NCBI RefSeq assembly: GCF_000143415.4
Contig: NW_003314262.1
Span: 4,713,131 to 4,777,130, forward strand
Reading direction: 5' to 3'
From: Selaginella moellendorffii
Taxonomy: Eukaryota; Streptophyta; Lycopodiopsida; Selaginellales; Selaginellaceae
Length of the DNA: 64,000 bases
Positions 54,545 to 64,000 of this stretch are shown one piece after another. The notes beneath the pieces were generated by a model. That model saw only the letters and a list, made by a program, of their open reading frames with translations. It made no database searches and was not told where the DNA came from. Both the position numbers and the translations under genes were made by a program. The stretch's first letter is position 1; every line of letters starts with the position of its first letter.

Positions 54545-54675
54545 TAGCGGGAACTCCTGATTACGACGAAAACAGTTATAAGATCGCGGGTTCGAATCCG
54601 GGCATCGACAATGGTAAGATCGCGCATTCGAACAAATCATCGTGTCGGAGTTTCGATTCCTGTCAGCGACGGTAT
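54545..54675 (+). other. tRNA 3'-half-like (B-box) words between PPR genes
   Basis: AAGATCGCGGGTTCGAATCC at 54580-54599 and AAGATCGCGCATTCGAAC at 54613-54630 resemble the T-arm of a tRNA (Pol III B box), and GGAGTTTCGATTCCTG follows at 54646. No anticodon arm or complete cloverleaf is visible, so this is not called a tRNA gene. Confidence 0.35.
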
Positions 54676-54705
54676 GGTTTTTAGGGTTCTTGGTTTTAAG
54701 CTCCA

Positions 54706-56682
54706 ATGATCCGGCAATGGCGGCAATGCCGCTCGCCATTCCGTGTCTCCTACCCGTATTCCAATCCGGGCCACGTCCAGTCCCTGCTCGGCATCCTCGA
54801 CAATGCGCCCGGCAGCAGCGGCGGCAGCGATCTCGCGGCGCTCCTCAACTCGAGGTACGATCCCGGCGTTGTCATCACCAAGGACACGCTGCGTGTCGTC
54901 CTTCGCGAGGTGAAATCCGCGGAGCTTGCGAAGCAGCTCTTTGATTGGGCTGCTACCAGGCCGCACTTCAGCCACAACAATCTCACTCGCAATGCGCTGC
55001 TCTTCGCGACGATTCGGGGGGGACAGATCGAGCAGGCCCGCGAGATTTTTAAGGGCATTGTTGAGAAGAAGGCCGATATCTATGCGTACAATGCCATGAT
55101 CAATGCCTACTGCTTGAAAGGAGAGTTTTCCGCGGCCTATGCGTTGCTGGAAGAGATGAAAACGCACGGGATTGCCAAGAACACCGTCACACACGGGATA
55201 GTGATCAAGGCGCTCTGTGGCAATGACCGGATAGACGAGGCTGTGAGTTACTTTCACTCCATTCCCGAGGACTGTCGGGACGAGATCTCGTATAACACTT
55301 TGATCACTAGCCTGGTGGCTTCCAGGCGGTCCGAGCAGGCCTTGGAGCTTCTTCGGGCGATGGTAGCCGATGGAGGAAGCCCGGATGCTTGCAACTACAT
55401 GACCGTGATGGATGGGCTCTTCAAAGCTGGCTCTCCAGAGGTGGCGGCGAAGTTATTACAGGAGATGCGCTCCAGGGGCCACTCGCCAGACTTGAGAACG
55501 TACACCATCATGATCTCGGGGCTGTCCAAGGCCAAGCAGTTGCCACTGGCTTGCGACTACTTTGAGGAGATGCTACGCAAGAATCTCAAGCCGGACGCCA
55601 TCGTATACTCGAGCTTGATAGATGCGTTTTGCAAGGCCGACAAGGTGGACGACGCATGGAAGCTTTTGCGTTCTAGTGGGATCGAGCCAACCATAACCAT
55701 GTACAGCACGATGGTCGACTCGCTCTGCAAGAACAGGGGGACGGACAAGGCTCTCGAGGTCATCCGGGAGATGAAGAGCAAGAACTGCGAACCGGGGATC
55801 CACATATGGACGTCGCTGGCGACGGCTTATGTGGCCGAAGGACGGGTGGACGAGGCTGTGAAGCTTGTGAATGACCTCCAGTGTGATCCGGACGTGATCT
55901 TCTACAGCAGGCTCATTGGCGTGCTCTACGACACCGGCAGAAGCGACGAGGCTCTCAACATCTTCAACACCATGGTCGAGAAAGGCCTCGCTCCAGACGG
56001 TCAGACTTACTCGACGATCGTCCACTGCTTCTGCAAGCAAGGCAACATGCGGGCCGCGTCGAAGTTCGCTGCGCTGATGCACGGGACTGGCGTGAAGATG
56101 GAGCCTATCGTCTATGGCATGCTCATGGACGGCTACTTCCGGGAGTGCAACATGGAGGAGGCTCTCAAAACTTACGAGGTGATGCTCTCCAAAGGCGTGC
56201 GTCCCAATCCAGTGATCTACAACATTCTGGTCGGCGGGCTTTGCAAGATGGGGAGGCTGGAGCATGCCACCGAGGTCTTCCGGGAGATGCAAGAGAAGGA
56301 TGGCATCGTTCCCTCCGCCAAGAGTTACAGCATTCTCATTCACGGAGCTGCAAAGGCGAGGGAGGTGGAAAAGGTGCTGGATCTTCTGACGGAGATGATC
56401 GACAACGGCGTCATTCCAAACCACATGACTTACACGAGCGTCATCTCCGCTCTCGGCAAGGCTGGCCGCCTGAGCGAGGCGAAGGATGTGTTCCAGGACA
56501 TGGTGAAGATGGGCCTGGTGCAAGACGCTCCTGCGTATGGTGCTCTCATCAACGAGCTTTGCAAGAGGTCGAGCTTGGGCGAGGCATGGGACTTGCTTCA
56601 GGACATGATGGACAGTGGCTGCGCGCCGGACAAGAAGGTCTACAAGTCATTTTACCGGGCAGTGAGCAAGAGGGAGCAGTGA
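54706..56682 (+). CDS. P-class PPR protein 4
   Basis: An intronless ORF of 658 residues. After a targeting-like N-terminus (MIRQWRQCRSPFRVSYPYSN) and a helical spacer, about 14 PPR motifs run to near the end, e.g. ISYNTLITSLVASRRSEQAL, CNYMTVMDGLFKAGSPEVAA, VIYNILVGGLCKMGRLEHAT and MTYTSVISALGKAGRLSEAK. It is more diverged from the other three than they are from one another. It is preceded by TTTTTAGGGTTC, telo-box-like. Organellar RNA binding is inferred. Confidence 0.93.
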   Translation: MIRQWRQCRSPFRVSYPYSNPGHVQSLLGILDNAPGSSGGSDLAALLNSRYDPGVVITKDTLRVVLREVKSAELAKQLFDWAATRPHFSHNNLTRNALLFATIRGGQIEQAREIFKGIVEKKADIYAYNAMINAYCLKGEFSAAYALLEEMKTHGIAKNTVTHGIVIKALCGNDRIDEAVSYFHSIPEDCRDEISYNTLITSLVASRRSEQALELLRAMVADGGSPDACNYMTVMDGLFKAGSPEVAAKLLQEMRSRGHSPDLRTYTIMISGLSKAKQLPLACDYFEEMLRKNLKPDAIVYSSLIDAFCKADKVDDAWKLLRSSGIEPTITMYSTMVDSLCKNRGTDKALEVIREMKSKNCEPGIHIWTSLATAYVAEGRVDEAVKLVNDLQCDPDVIFYSRLIGVLYDTGRSDEALNIFNTMVEKGLAPDGQTYSTIVHCFCKQGNMRAASKFAALMHGTGVKMEPIVYGMLMDGYFRECNMEEALKTYEVMLSKGVRPNPVIYNILVGGLCKMGRLEHATEVFREMQEKDGIVPSAKSYSILIHGAAKAREVEKVLDLLTEMIDNGVIPNHMTYTSVISALGKAGRLSEAKDVFQDMVKMGLVQDAPAYGALINELCKRSSLGEAWDLLQDMMDSGCAPDKKVYKSFYRAVSKREQ

Positions 56683-57363
56683 GCATCTCGACGGCTTTGG
56701 AAAGCGTTTTCGAGCTTCGTCGAGCTTGAAGATGAGCTGAAGATCCCCAGGTTCCTCAGGTAACGGGATAATAGAAATCGCTTCTTCAAATCATCCAGGT
56801 ACTGTGGAGGATCTCTCGCCCATGTTTCCATGTCCTTTTCTCAGGCGAAACTGTGGCGATGAACGAGGAGAGTGTCGCCTCATTCTTTCCCTACGTTCCG
56901 GAGGCCGAGAAGGAGAACGATAGGAGAAGGTCCACAGACTCTTCCTATCCATCGAGGACGAAAGTAAGTGAAGCTGGTTTTCTTCAAGCAAAGAGCAGAG
57001 AACTAAAGCAAGCGCAGGTATGAATTGGAATCCAAACTAGAGAAGTTAAAAATTATGTAGAGCAAGCCAGGTAAGACCAGGTATGGAATTGTCGATCATT
57101 TGTTCTCTCTTTATAACTCTGGAATCCAAACTTTGCAGAGAATACACACGAGATGAAAGGAAGTTAAGTTGTGCAGAATGACCATAAACTCCACCACTCT
57201 TGCTCGTCCATCCTGGGGTCCTGGATCTCACGTTCTCACCACACTTGATGTATCAAATTAATTGATAGAAAGATTATTGGGAAGGCAGATTTTGCAGAAA
57301 TATTATTGTTTCTCAAACTTTCTATACAACCATTGCATCTTAATGTAAATTAAACTTTTATAG
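56683..57363. other. Intergenic transition to AT-rich DNA
   Basis: A short open stretch, MNEESVASFFPYVPEAEKEN (from 56857), precedes a GTAAGTG donor-like site, so an unrecognised small exon is possible. From about 57,240 the base composition shifts visibly to AT-rich. Confidence 0.4.
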
Positions 57364-58254
57364 TTAGCAAGATTTTACATCTGTTCCCCACATTCTTTTG
57401 ATAACTGGATATTTTGAGAATCTATGTTGAGTAGATTCATATAATACTAAATTACAGTTATTTTGAAGTGATAAAAATGTGTTCATCATACAATTTTTAT
57501 ATTTGCAATATGTATTTGGAGACCATATAACTTTTTTGTTTCCAGAATAAAATACTAAATTTCCATCTAGTTGTATTCTTAATTGACATCCACTATCATT
57601 TTCATATCCTTTCTTAGACCATTTTTCAATATTATAAATATAAAGTACTAATCTACAATTTATATGTAAATATAAAATTGCTTTTTGATTTGGTGATACT
57701 AAGAATTCAGTAGACTTCAAGTAATAATAGGGCATAATACTTATTAATGTAGTAAGATAAATTTTACAAACATTTAAGGAATTTAGTTTAGGAAATAGTA
57801 ATTGGGGATTATGATTTTTGTAATTTGTAATAGTATATTGAATAGCATAATACTCAAGTACCATAGTAAAAAATGATGCACACAATCTTTCTAAAGTATT
57901 TCGATGGGATCTTAATAAGGCAGTTAAATATCTTTTAACATTATCTCCATCATCATATTCAGGATCCTCTTGATCAGCAACACATAAAGGAAAAGATTTT
58001 CCTTTTGAACCATAAATCCACATTTCAGTAAAAATATTTAATTTTCCATAAATATCATCTTCTAATGTAAATTGAAAATTCATACTTTGACCTTTAGGTA
58101 ATTCTCCAGAAGATATATTATTAATCATTAAATCCATTGCATAAGTAATTAATTTAGCACTTTCTTTTGACATTGCATTTTCTTCTCCATGTTCTATTTG
58201 TGAATTAATAGTACCAAAAAAATATAAATTAGTTAATATAAATATAATTTTCAT
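57364..58254 (-). CDS. Secreted protein with a bulb-type (GNA-like) lectin domain
   Basis: An intronless ORF of 296 residues in strongly AT-rich sequence. MKIIFILTNLYFFGTINSQ is a signal peptide. The first 170 residues (MSKESAKLITYAMDLMINNI, MNFQFTLEDDIYGKLNIF) are unrecognised. The C-terminal part carries three mannose-lectin-like strands of the QxDxNxVxY kind: AILYLHINCRLVLYI, RIQLDGNLVFYSGNKKVIW and LSLQNNCNLVLYES. The first lacks the central D/N pair, so only one or two sites could bind sugar. Base composition differs from all the genes to its left. A defence or carbohydrate-binding role is inference. Confidence 0.65.
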   Translation of the reverse strand: MKIIFILTNLYFFGTINSQIEHGEENAMSKESAKLITYAMDLMINNISSGELPKGQSMNFQFTLEDDIYGKLNIFTEMWIYGSKGKSFPLCVADQEDPEYDDGDNVKRYLTALLRSHRNTLERLCASFFTMVLEYYAIQYTITNYKNHNPQLLFPKLNSLNVCKIYLTTLISIMPYYYLKSTEFLVSPNQKAILYLHINCRLVLYIYNIEKWSKKGYENDSGCQLRIQLDGNLVFYSGNKKVIWSPNTYCKYKNCMMNTFLSLQNNCNLVLYESTQHRFSKYPVIKRMWGTDVKSC

Positions 58255-59760
58255 TTTTATTTTAAATAAAAAATAAAGAGTAGTTAATATAAAAACTTTT
58301 TTTAAAAAAATTTAATATTTTTGTAATTTACATTAAATTTAAAAAAAACCTAGTAAATTTAAAAGAAGGGCATGTCAGATATTGTTTATGAGTTTATTTC
58401 TCTTGAACAAATGGCACTTCTCTTCTCTCTAGGCACTAAATGCCAAAGAGCTGGAATGGCACCTTCTCAAGTGAATACTAATCATTTGTCATCCTCTTTA
58501 TCCTAATTGTTGATTTTCAGCCACTCTCAAGCTATGATAGATCATTCATATTGTTTTAACGCATTTGTAGTAATTATATATTTATTAATTTGGGAAATAC
58601 TACTAAATTTGAGACTTGAAGGAATCTTTTGAAAAATAAGAATAAAAATATTTTTAGAATATTCTTAAAATTTAATGCAGTATATTAAGTTTCAGCTAAG
58701 CTTTTTAACTAAAGCTCTACTCCCATAGATCTTACCAAAGCACAACAAACATTAAAAATGAAAATATATATTATCATCTATTTGACATCCATTTAATAGT
58801 CTCTTGGAAATGCCTACTTTGTATTGGGTGGAACAGCCAACCATTATATTCATATATAAAAATGAATAAAAATTACCAAAATATTATCAATCATTTTGGA
58901 ATCTATTAGATTTTTTAGTTGATTATGTGGACTATATGGGATAAACTATTGAACTTTGACTTGTGTAATACCATATATAAGTTTTAAAGTTTCCACACAT
59001 CTTCCTAACTATATTGGTAATGTATCATCTATTGGACAAACAAATATATCATATCTTTCAGTAATTTTAAAGACGGTAAAATTTTTTAAGGTGATTTTTT
59101 GGACCAATATAATGAGGTATTATAATGCACATGATTTTCACCCTTTATCCTATGGTGATTTACCATAGGATAACCACGAAGTGGTACTTAAACCTTTTAT
59201 ATGCCATATATCACATGCCACATGTCTCTAAGGACAACGGAGTGGAACTCGAGTTTTAGAGCTTTCTGAGTGGATTACTACCTCTTGAGCATGGCAGTCA
59301 GATATGGGTGGGTTGCTGCTTCTTGAGCAAACTAGGTGTCCATGGTTAGCAATTTTTTTAAGCAAGTATTTTTTAACTAACTATTCTATTATGTTAAGCA
59401 AGTAATAGTGGTGAGCCTTGCAATGGCATTGTGGAGCTATCTCTTTTGTGGCATCTGGGAATGCTGTGGCCGCAACACCTAGGCAACTTTTGGAGCTCTT
59501 TTTCTTGATTTTGGTTTCTTTCTTAGGTAAATCTAAACTTAGTATTTTTAATTCTTCCCTTTTAACTTCCTCTTTTGTAGTTCTCGTGGTTCTCCTCATG
59601 GTTCTCCTTGTGGTTCTTTGGGGTTTTCTTCTTGAGAGAAGGTACAAAATATTTTTAGGATATTCTATCATCAGTTGGATTTTGTCAGCAAGCATAAAAA
59701 AAGACTTATGCTGAGCATAGAATATTTCTAGAATACTCCATGCAATTGCATTTTGTCAAC
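58255..59760. other. AT-rich region without a recognised gene
   Basis: A/T-rich throughout, with short ORFs only. A 12-bp stem with 5-nt loop is at 59145-59173. I see no coding signature. Confidence 0.5.
59145..59173. repeat. Perfect hairpin, 12-bp stem
   Basis: TTATCCTATGGT (59145-59156) is complemented by ACCATAGGATAA (59162-59173) across a 5-base loop. No T-run follows, and no function is assigned. Confidence 0.7.
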
Positions 59761-60075
59761 ATGAGCACTCATGCATACATTGCACACGGAATATTTCTAA
59801 TATTCTGTCATGCAATTGTCTATATGGGGTAATAGTGAGTAAGCACTCATGCTCCTAGCCCACGCTAAAGTGCACTACATGCTAGGGTGAGCACTCATGC
59901 TCCCATCCCATGCTAAAGTGCGCTATAGTTATGTTCTAATTGCATGTAAATAGTGTGTGAGTGTTCATGCTTTACTTGATTAAAGTGTAATATAGATGGT
60001 AAACAACTGTAAGCTTTTGTAGTGTAATAGATGGGATAGTAAACTTTTTGTGGTGCGTGAGCACTCACATAGAAC
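59760..60075. repeat. Degenerate repeats with GAGCACTCATGCTCC
   Basis: GTGAGCACTCATGCTCC followed by CCCA(C/T)GCTAAAGTGC appears twice (about 59838-59890 and 59886-59935), with further fragments of the word on either side to 60070. Confidence 0.6.
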
Positions 60076-60119
60076 ATAGTTTCATCTATAGTAGATTTGT
60101 ACTTATATATTTTACAAAT

Positions 60120-62815
60120 GTTAGACATGAGAAGGAGAAGAGTTACTGTGGCAATGGCTAACCTACTTAGTAATGACCTTTATATTGCAGTTGAAAAGGT
60201 TTCTTTAGGCAGCAGCAATAGTCTCTTTGAGATTTTTTCATCAGAATCAAAGGGCTATAAAGTGGGACAAAAGATCATATAGAATAGATAGGCAGTGGTA
60301 CCTAAGATTCCCCTCTTGGCAAGGAGGGTTCCAAAAATTCCAAAAGATTGTGATGCTGAGGCAATTTTGGAATATAGAGCAAAGGCAAAGTTGGTCAATT
60401 CGAGATGATGCTAGTGATCTCATCTTTTGTAGCGAGGAGCTAAACAAGATAGACAAGTTGGTTGATAAAAAAATCTTACTTTGTTGGCATTTTGATAGAG
60501 AGGCATTTCAATTTTTTATTAATGTTGAAGGTATTTCTAAGCCAGTGGCTTTTGATCCAAAAAGCATACAACTTAGCTGTGCTAAAGAAATGATAGGATT
60601 AGATGCAATTAAATTTTGGGATACTTCATCAATAAGTGAGACTAAGCTTACAACATCATCAAAATCAACGTTGCTGAACAATTGGAGGGATAGCTTTAAA
60701 GTGAAGATTCTTAGCCCTAACTAGTTTGCAAACTCAGTGGAACCATGTGAAGTTTCACTAAAGGAAGCAAAAGTAGCATTCAGTAAAGTAAGAGTGGAAC
60801 TAATTTGAATCAAAACTTGGAAATAAAGGTTTTTGGAAATGGTTTTGAAGGTGAAAGTGTGGATAGTGTATTAGAAGATGAAATAGTAAAGAAGAAGAAA
60901 GGAAAGCAAGGCATTGGTGAAAAAGCAATTGCAGTATTTTCAAAACATGCAATGCTTCAAAGATTGTAGAGATTGAGAAGCAATATTCTTTAATACAAAG
61001 TCTTAAGCTTGTGCATTTGCACATCTTGAAGTTTTAAGTGTTTGAGGAGCATAACTAAAGGCTACTATATGATCATTGGGTTTAAAGCTTGAAGGAAACC
61101 ATCAGTGTTAATCCACAAGAACTTGATCCAGCTGTTATGGTGCCTTTCAAGATAGAAGATGGAGTTGTGACATATATTTCTAATCCAAGGGATGTAAAAT
61201 ATGTCATTGATTTTAAAGACTTTGAGCAAAAGAAAAGAAGGAAAGCTAACAAAGAAGACAATGAAAGCAATAAAGATGATGAAGGCACAAAAGATGAAGG
61301 AAAGGATATAGATTCAGGAGAAAATGAAAAAAAGGATAGTGATGATGGCATATGTTATTATGTTATTATGTTATTTTTGGGCAATACTCTACAAAAGCAC
61401 TACAAGAGCTTCTTGAAGATGAGAGCTTCCTTTCTAAGGTTCAAGAAGATCCTGAGCTGGACTTCATACTTTGCTTGTGTAGATGCAAAGTGATAAGTGG
61501 CAAGGTTGCAACCAAAGATAACATTATTAGAAAACCAACCTTCGACTCCAGAAGCAACTGCTCAATTAGAATGGGAGAGACTTTCGTTTCGAAGTCCTTG
61601 TCTCTCACTCAACTCAAACAAGGTACAAAAGGAAAATCTTGAAGTCCCTTTTTCCAAGTAACTAGAACATATTAGAAAGGCATGGATGAATGCTGGACGT
61701 CCAGAAAAATATATAAGAGGAGGAGCTCATTGTGGAGAATGGAAGGTACAAACATATTATTATTATCATTATTACTAATTTTATAATTTGTTATAGGACA
61801 AGTACACTTTTTCTTAAGATAGCAAAGAAGATGCAACCAATTATTTCTTGGACAATGAATTTTTTTAAAGATGTTTGTGTCCTAAAAAATGATGATTTGA
61901 AGCTCTTAAGTTAGGAGATTCTAATGGGTAGATGTTCAGTCAAGAAAGTGGTAGGTAAAGATCAAACAAAGAAGGTTTTGAGTATGAGTGAGTTGGGGTC
62001 AAAACTTCAGGATTGAATGAATTTGATTAGTGAGTTGATCAAGTTTTGTGCTGATAAGCAGTTGAAAAGTATAATCACAAAAACCAATAGAGAATCCTTT
62101 ATAAAGACTATGAAGATTTCAAATAAGGATCTTGATCTTTGGATTTTGGATGACAAAAAGCTCTTATGAATCAGACTTAAAACAAACCACCCCTTTTAGC
62201 TTGAGTTTCTTTAGCACTTCAAAGTAAAGCTAATCCTAAGGGTGGATTGATTATAGAACTAACACCTCTATATAGAGTTTTCAACATAGATAATGATCAA
62301 AATGCTTGGCCTATATGATTAGCACAAAAAGATAATACAATCAAGCTATTAGTTATGCAGGGCTTGGTAAATTCAAGGTGAAAAATGATTGAAATGTCTT
62401 CTTGGAGTTCTCAACAACAAAAATTACAATTGCAAAGTTTTGATTTTCTATAGACACAAACAAACATTGCTAGTGTTCAACTTCCTTCAAAAGGTTAGGG
62501 TTAACGACAAGTTCAAGATTGGATGCTTTTTTAATAAGGAAGTTACAAAGGTCCCTATAGACATGGTGGTTAGTTTTCACACTAAAGAAGAAATCCATGA
62601 TAACTCAACATTAGAAGACAAGGATCTTGTTTTTAGAAAAAGGAGTTTTAGCATTCCAAATGATTGGAAAGGAATATGGTATTTTGGTGGAACTTTGCAA
62701 TTAGAAATTTCTTGGTATATAGTTGAAAAGGTTCCTAAGGAGGCTTGTGTCTTGGAGTATGGGTGCCATGCATCTATAAGTTGTAATGCTCTCGGGTTAT
62801 CAAGGTATTAAGGTC
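60120..62815 (+). pseudogene. Broken ORFs of an unrecognised AT-rich coding unit
   Basis: Coding-like pieces occur in different frames: VPKIPKDCDAEAILEYRAKA (about 60330), ISKPVAFDPKSIQLSCAKEM (about 60535), TISVNPQELDPAVMVPFKIE (61098), LLEDESFLSKVQEDPELDF (61411), PEKYIRGGAHCGEWK (61710) and VPIDMVVSFHTKEEIHDNST (62554). They are separated by stops and frameshifts. They could be remains of one large gene or of a transposon. I recognise no family. Confidence 0.4.
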
Positions 62816-63040
62816 ATATCAAATTTGGAGGAAAACTTGCAAAAAAAATGTTAAGATGCTTAAGAAATTTGACCTTTGTCCTCTCATTTCAAAGGCAGCT
62901 CCATAAAAGTGGAAATTAGAAGAAGAGTGAGCAACTTCATCTCAGGTAGAAAGCAAATAGAGGTTGATATCTCTAGGCTCAAAGGTGGCAATTTTAAATT
63001 CTCAGCTAAATAGCAAGTTGAGGAGAAAAGAAAGAGAGGT

Positions 63041-63367
63041 AAGTACTTTTTATAACTATTATGGGAGGTTATAATACATTTTCAATATAGATCATAAGCC
63101 TACCTCTACAGTAAATAAGATATTTAAAAAATGACAAAAGAGAGTACATGATATAGGTAAGTAATTTTTATAATTTTTATGGGAGGTTATAATACATTTT
63201 AAATACAGATCATGAGCCTAAGTCTACTACAAATGAGGTGAAAAATGACAAAAGAGAGTACATGATAAAAGTAAAAAATTCTTATAATTATTATAGGAGG
63301 TTGTAATACAAATCATAAACCTAACTTTACTGCAAATTAGGTATTTGAAAAATGACCAAAATAAATA
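63041..63367. repeat. Three tandem units of about 95-120 bp
   Basis: Each unit begins GTAAGTA or GTAAAAA, then TTATGGGAGGTTATAATACA or a close variant, GATCAT(A/G)AGCCTA and GAAAAATGACAAAAGAGAGTA or a variant. Starts are at about 63041, 63160 and 63273. The third unit is shorter and more diverged. Confidence 0.75.
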
Positions 63368-64000
63368 CAATAAATCAAGTGGAACATTTGGAGCTTTTGT
63401 TGGGTGATTACAAACTACCAAAAGAATCAGCTTGCACAAAACCACTAACAAAGTTGTTGATAACCATGATTGAAACAAAACTTAGAGTTATAGTATAAGT
63501 ATCGATCAACTATGGAATCCCAATGAACTAGTTACAACTTCATATATAGTTGCTAAATGCTTAAACCAACCTTGAAACCATAACTTTGAACCAAAGAAAA
63601 AAACTTGAAGAACCATTGTAATTCATGAAATGCCATTACAACAACTGATACCTCCCACGTTTAAATTTGCCAGCTGATAATCCTCTAAGACCACCATTAA
63701 CTCAGACTTAGGACAATAAGTAAAACAATTATCATTCTCACCTAACACTACACATAAGAGGTTAAACTCACTCTATTTATCTTTTATATCCTCCTTACCC
63801 CCTTCTTAAAGGAATTTTTTTTTTGAAGCACTAGCTCTATTCAGACTTATTGTGCTTGTCCTTATTTCATAATCCATATCATTTGTCCTCATTCCACTAT
63901 TGTATTTGCTTATCCTCACTCTATTGTCAAGACCAAACTCCCATTTGTCCCTTTTACCCCCTTCGAAGAAAAAAAAGTTTGAAGTGTCAAAATAAAAAGG
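63368..64000. other. AT-rich end of window, nothing recognised
   Basis: No ORF with a recognisable motif and no clear repeat. Confidence 0.5.

Noticed and set aside
54580-54675. tRNA genes
   Set aside because: B-box-like words are present but no D-arm, anticodon arm or acceptor pairing could be built.
57364-64000. Organelle DNA inserted in the nucleus
   Set aside because: No plastid or mitochondrial gene is recognisable, and lycophyte organelle genomes are not this AT-rich as far as I recall.

Overview
The window looks like nuclear DNA of a lycophyte, most likely Selaginella. This is inferred from very short introns (about 40-75 nt), an array of intronless P-class PPR genes, plant-only genes such as a TIN1-like gene, and TTTAGGG telomere-type repeats. 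All names are by eye; no database was searched.

Bases 1 to about 22,400 are a nested transposon block. A decayed Ty3/gypsy-like element was hit twice by one DNA-transposon family. The two copies (196-8220 and 11032-21888) lie in inverted orientation. Each has 24-bp terminal inverted repeats starting AAGCTCTATTT and a perfect 4-bp target duplication (AAGA and ATCC). Removing the right copy restores the reading frame of the interrupted gag. The family carries two divergent genes. One encodes a protein of about 1,650 residues with a ParB/sulfiredoxin-like domain and a possible degenerate methyltransferase-like segment. The other encodes a protein of about 1,000 residues whose C-terminal half resembles the DUF7869-type domain and has D/DN/HxHED signatures that suggest a DDE-like transposase. 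A roughly 22-bp palindrome (half-site ATGGCRTGNGG and its reverse complement) occurs about 30 times in the two copies: in the central promoter, in introns, in exons and near the ends. It was not seen in the host genes. Each copy has lost what the other keeps, and both carry C-to-T nonsense changes, mostly CAG to TAG. This two-gene, palindrome-studded transposon is the best candidate for an undescribed system.

Bases 22.6-47.7 kb are ordinary gene-dense euchromatin: a protein resembling only the N-terminus of RH26/RH31-type helicases, a plastid-type transglutaminase-core-2 protein, a SANT/bromodomain protein, a small unknown gene, a UGT80-like glycosyltransferase, RPN6, eIF1A, a basic protein of unknown role, a TCAIM-like mitochondrial protein, an orphan ORF, a gypsy integrase remnant, a TIN1-like ER protein and an ARM/WD40 protein.

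Bases 47.8-56.7 kb hold four intronless P-class PPR genes in one orientation, with an F-box pseudogene and an internally deleted PPR pseudogene between the first two. Beyond about 57.2 kb the DNA becomes strongly AT-rich. It holds one intact ORF with a signal peptide and a bulb-type lectin domain, then broken ORFs and tandem repeats.
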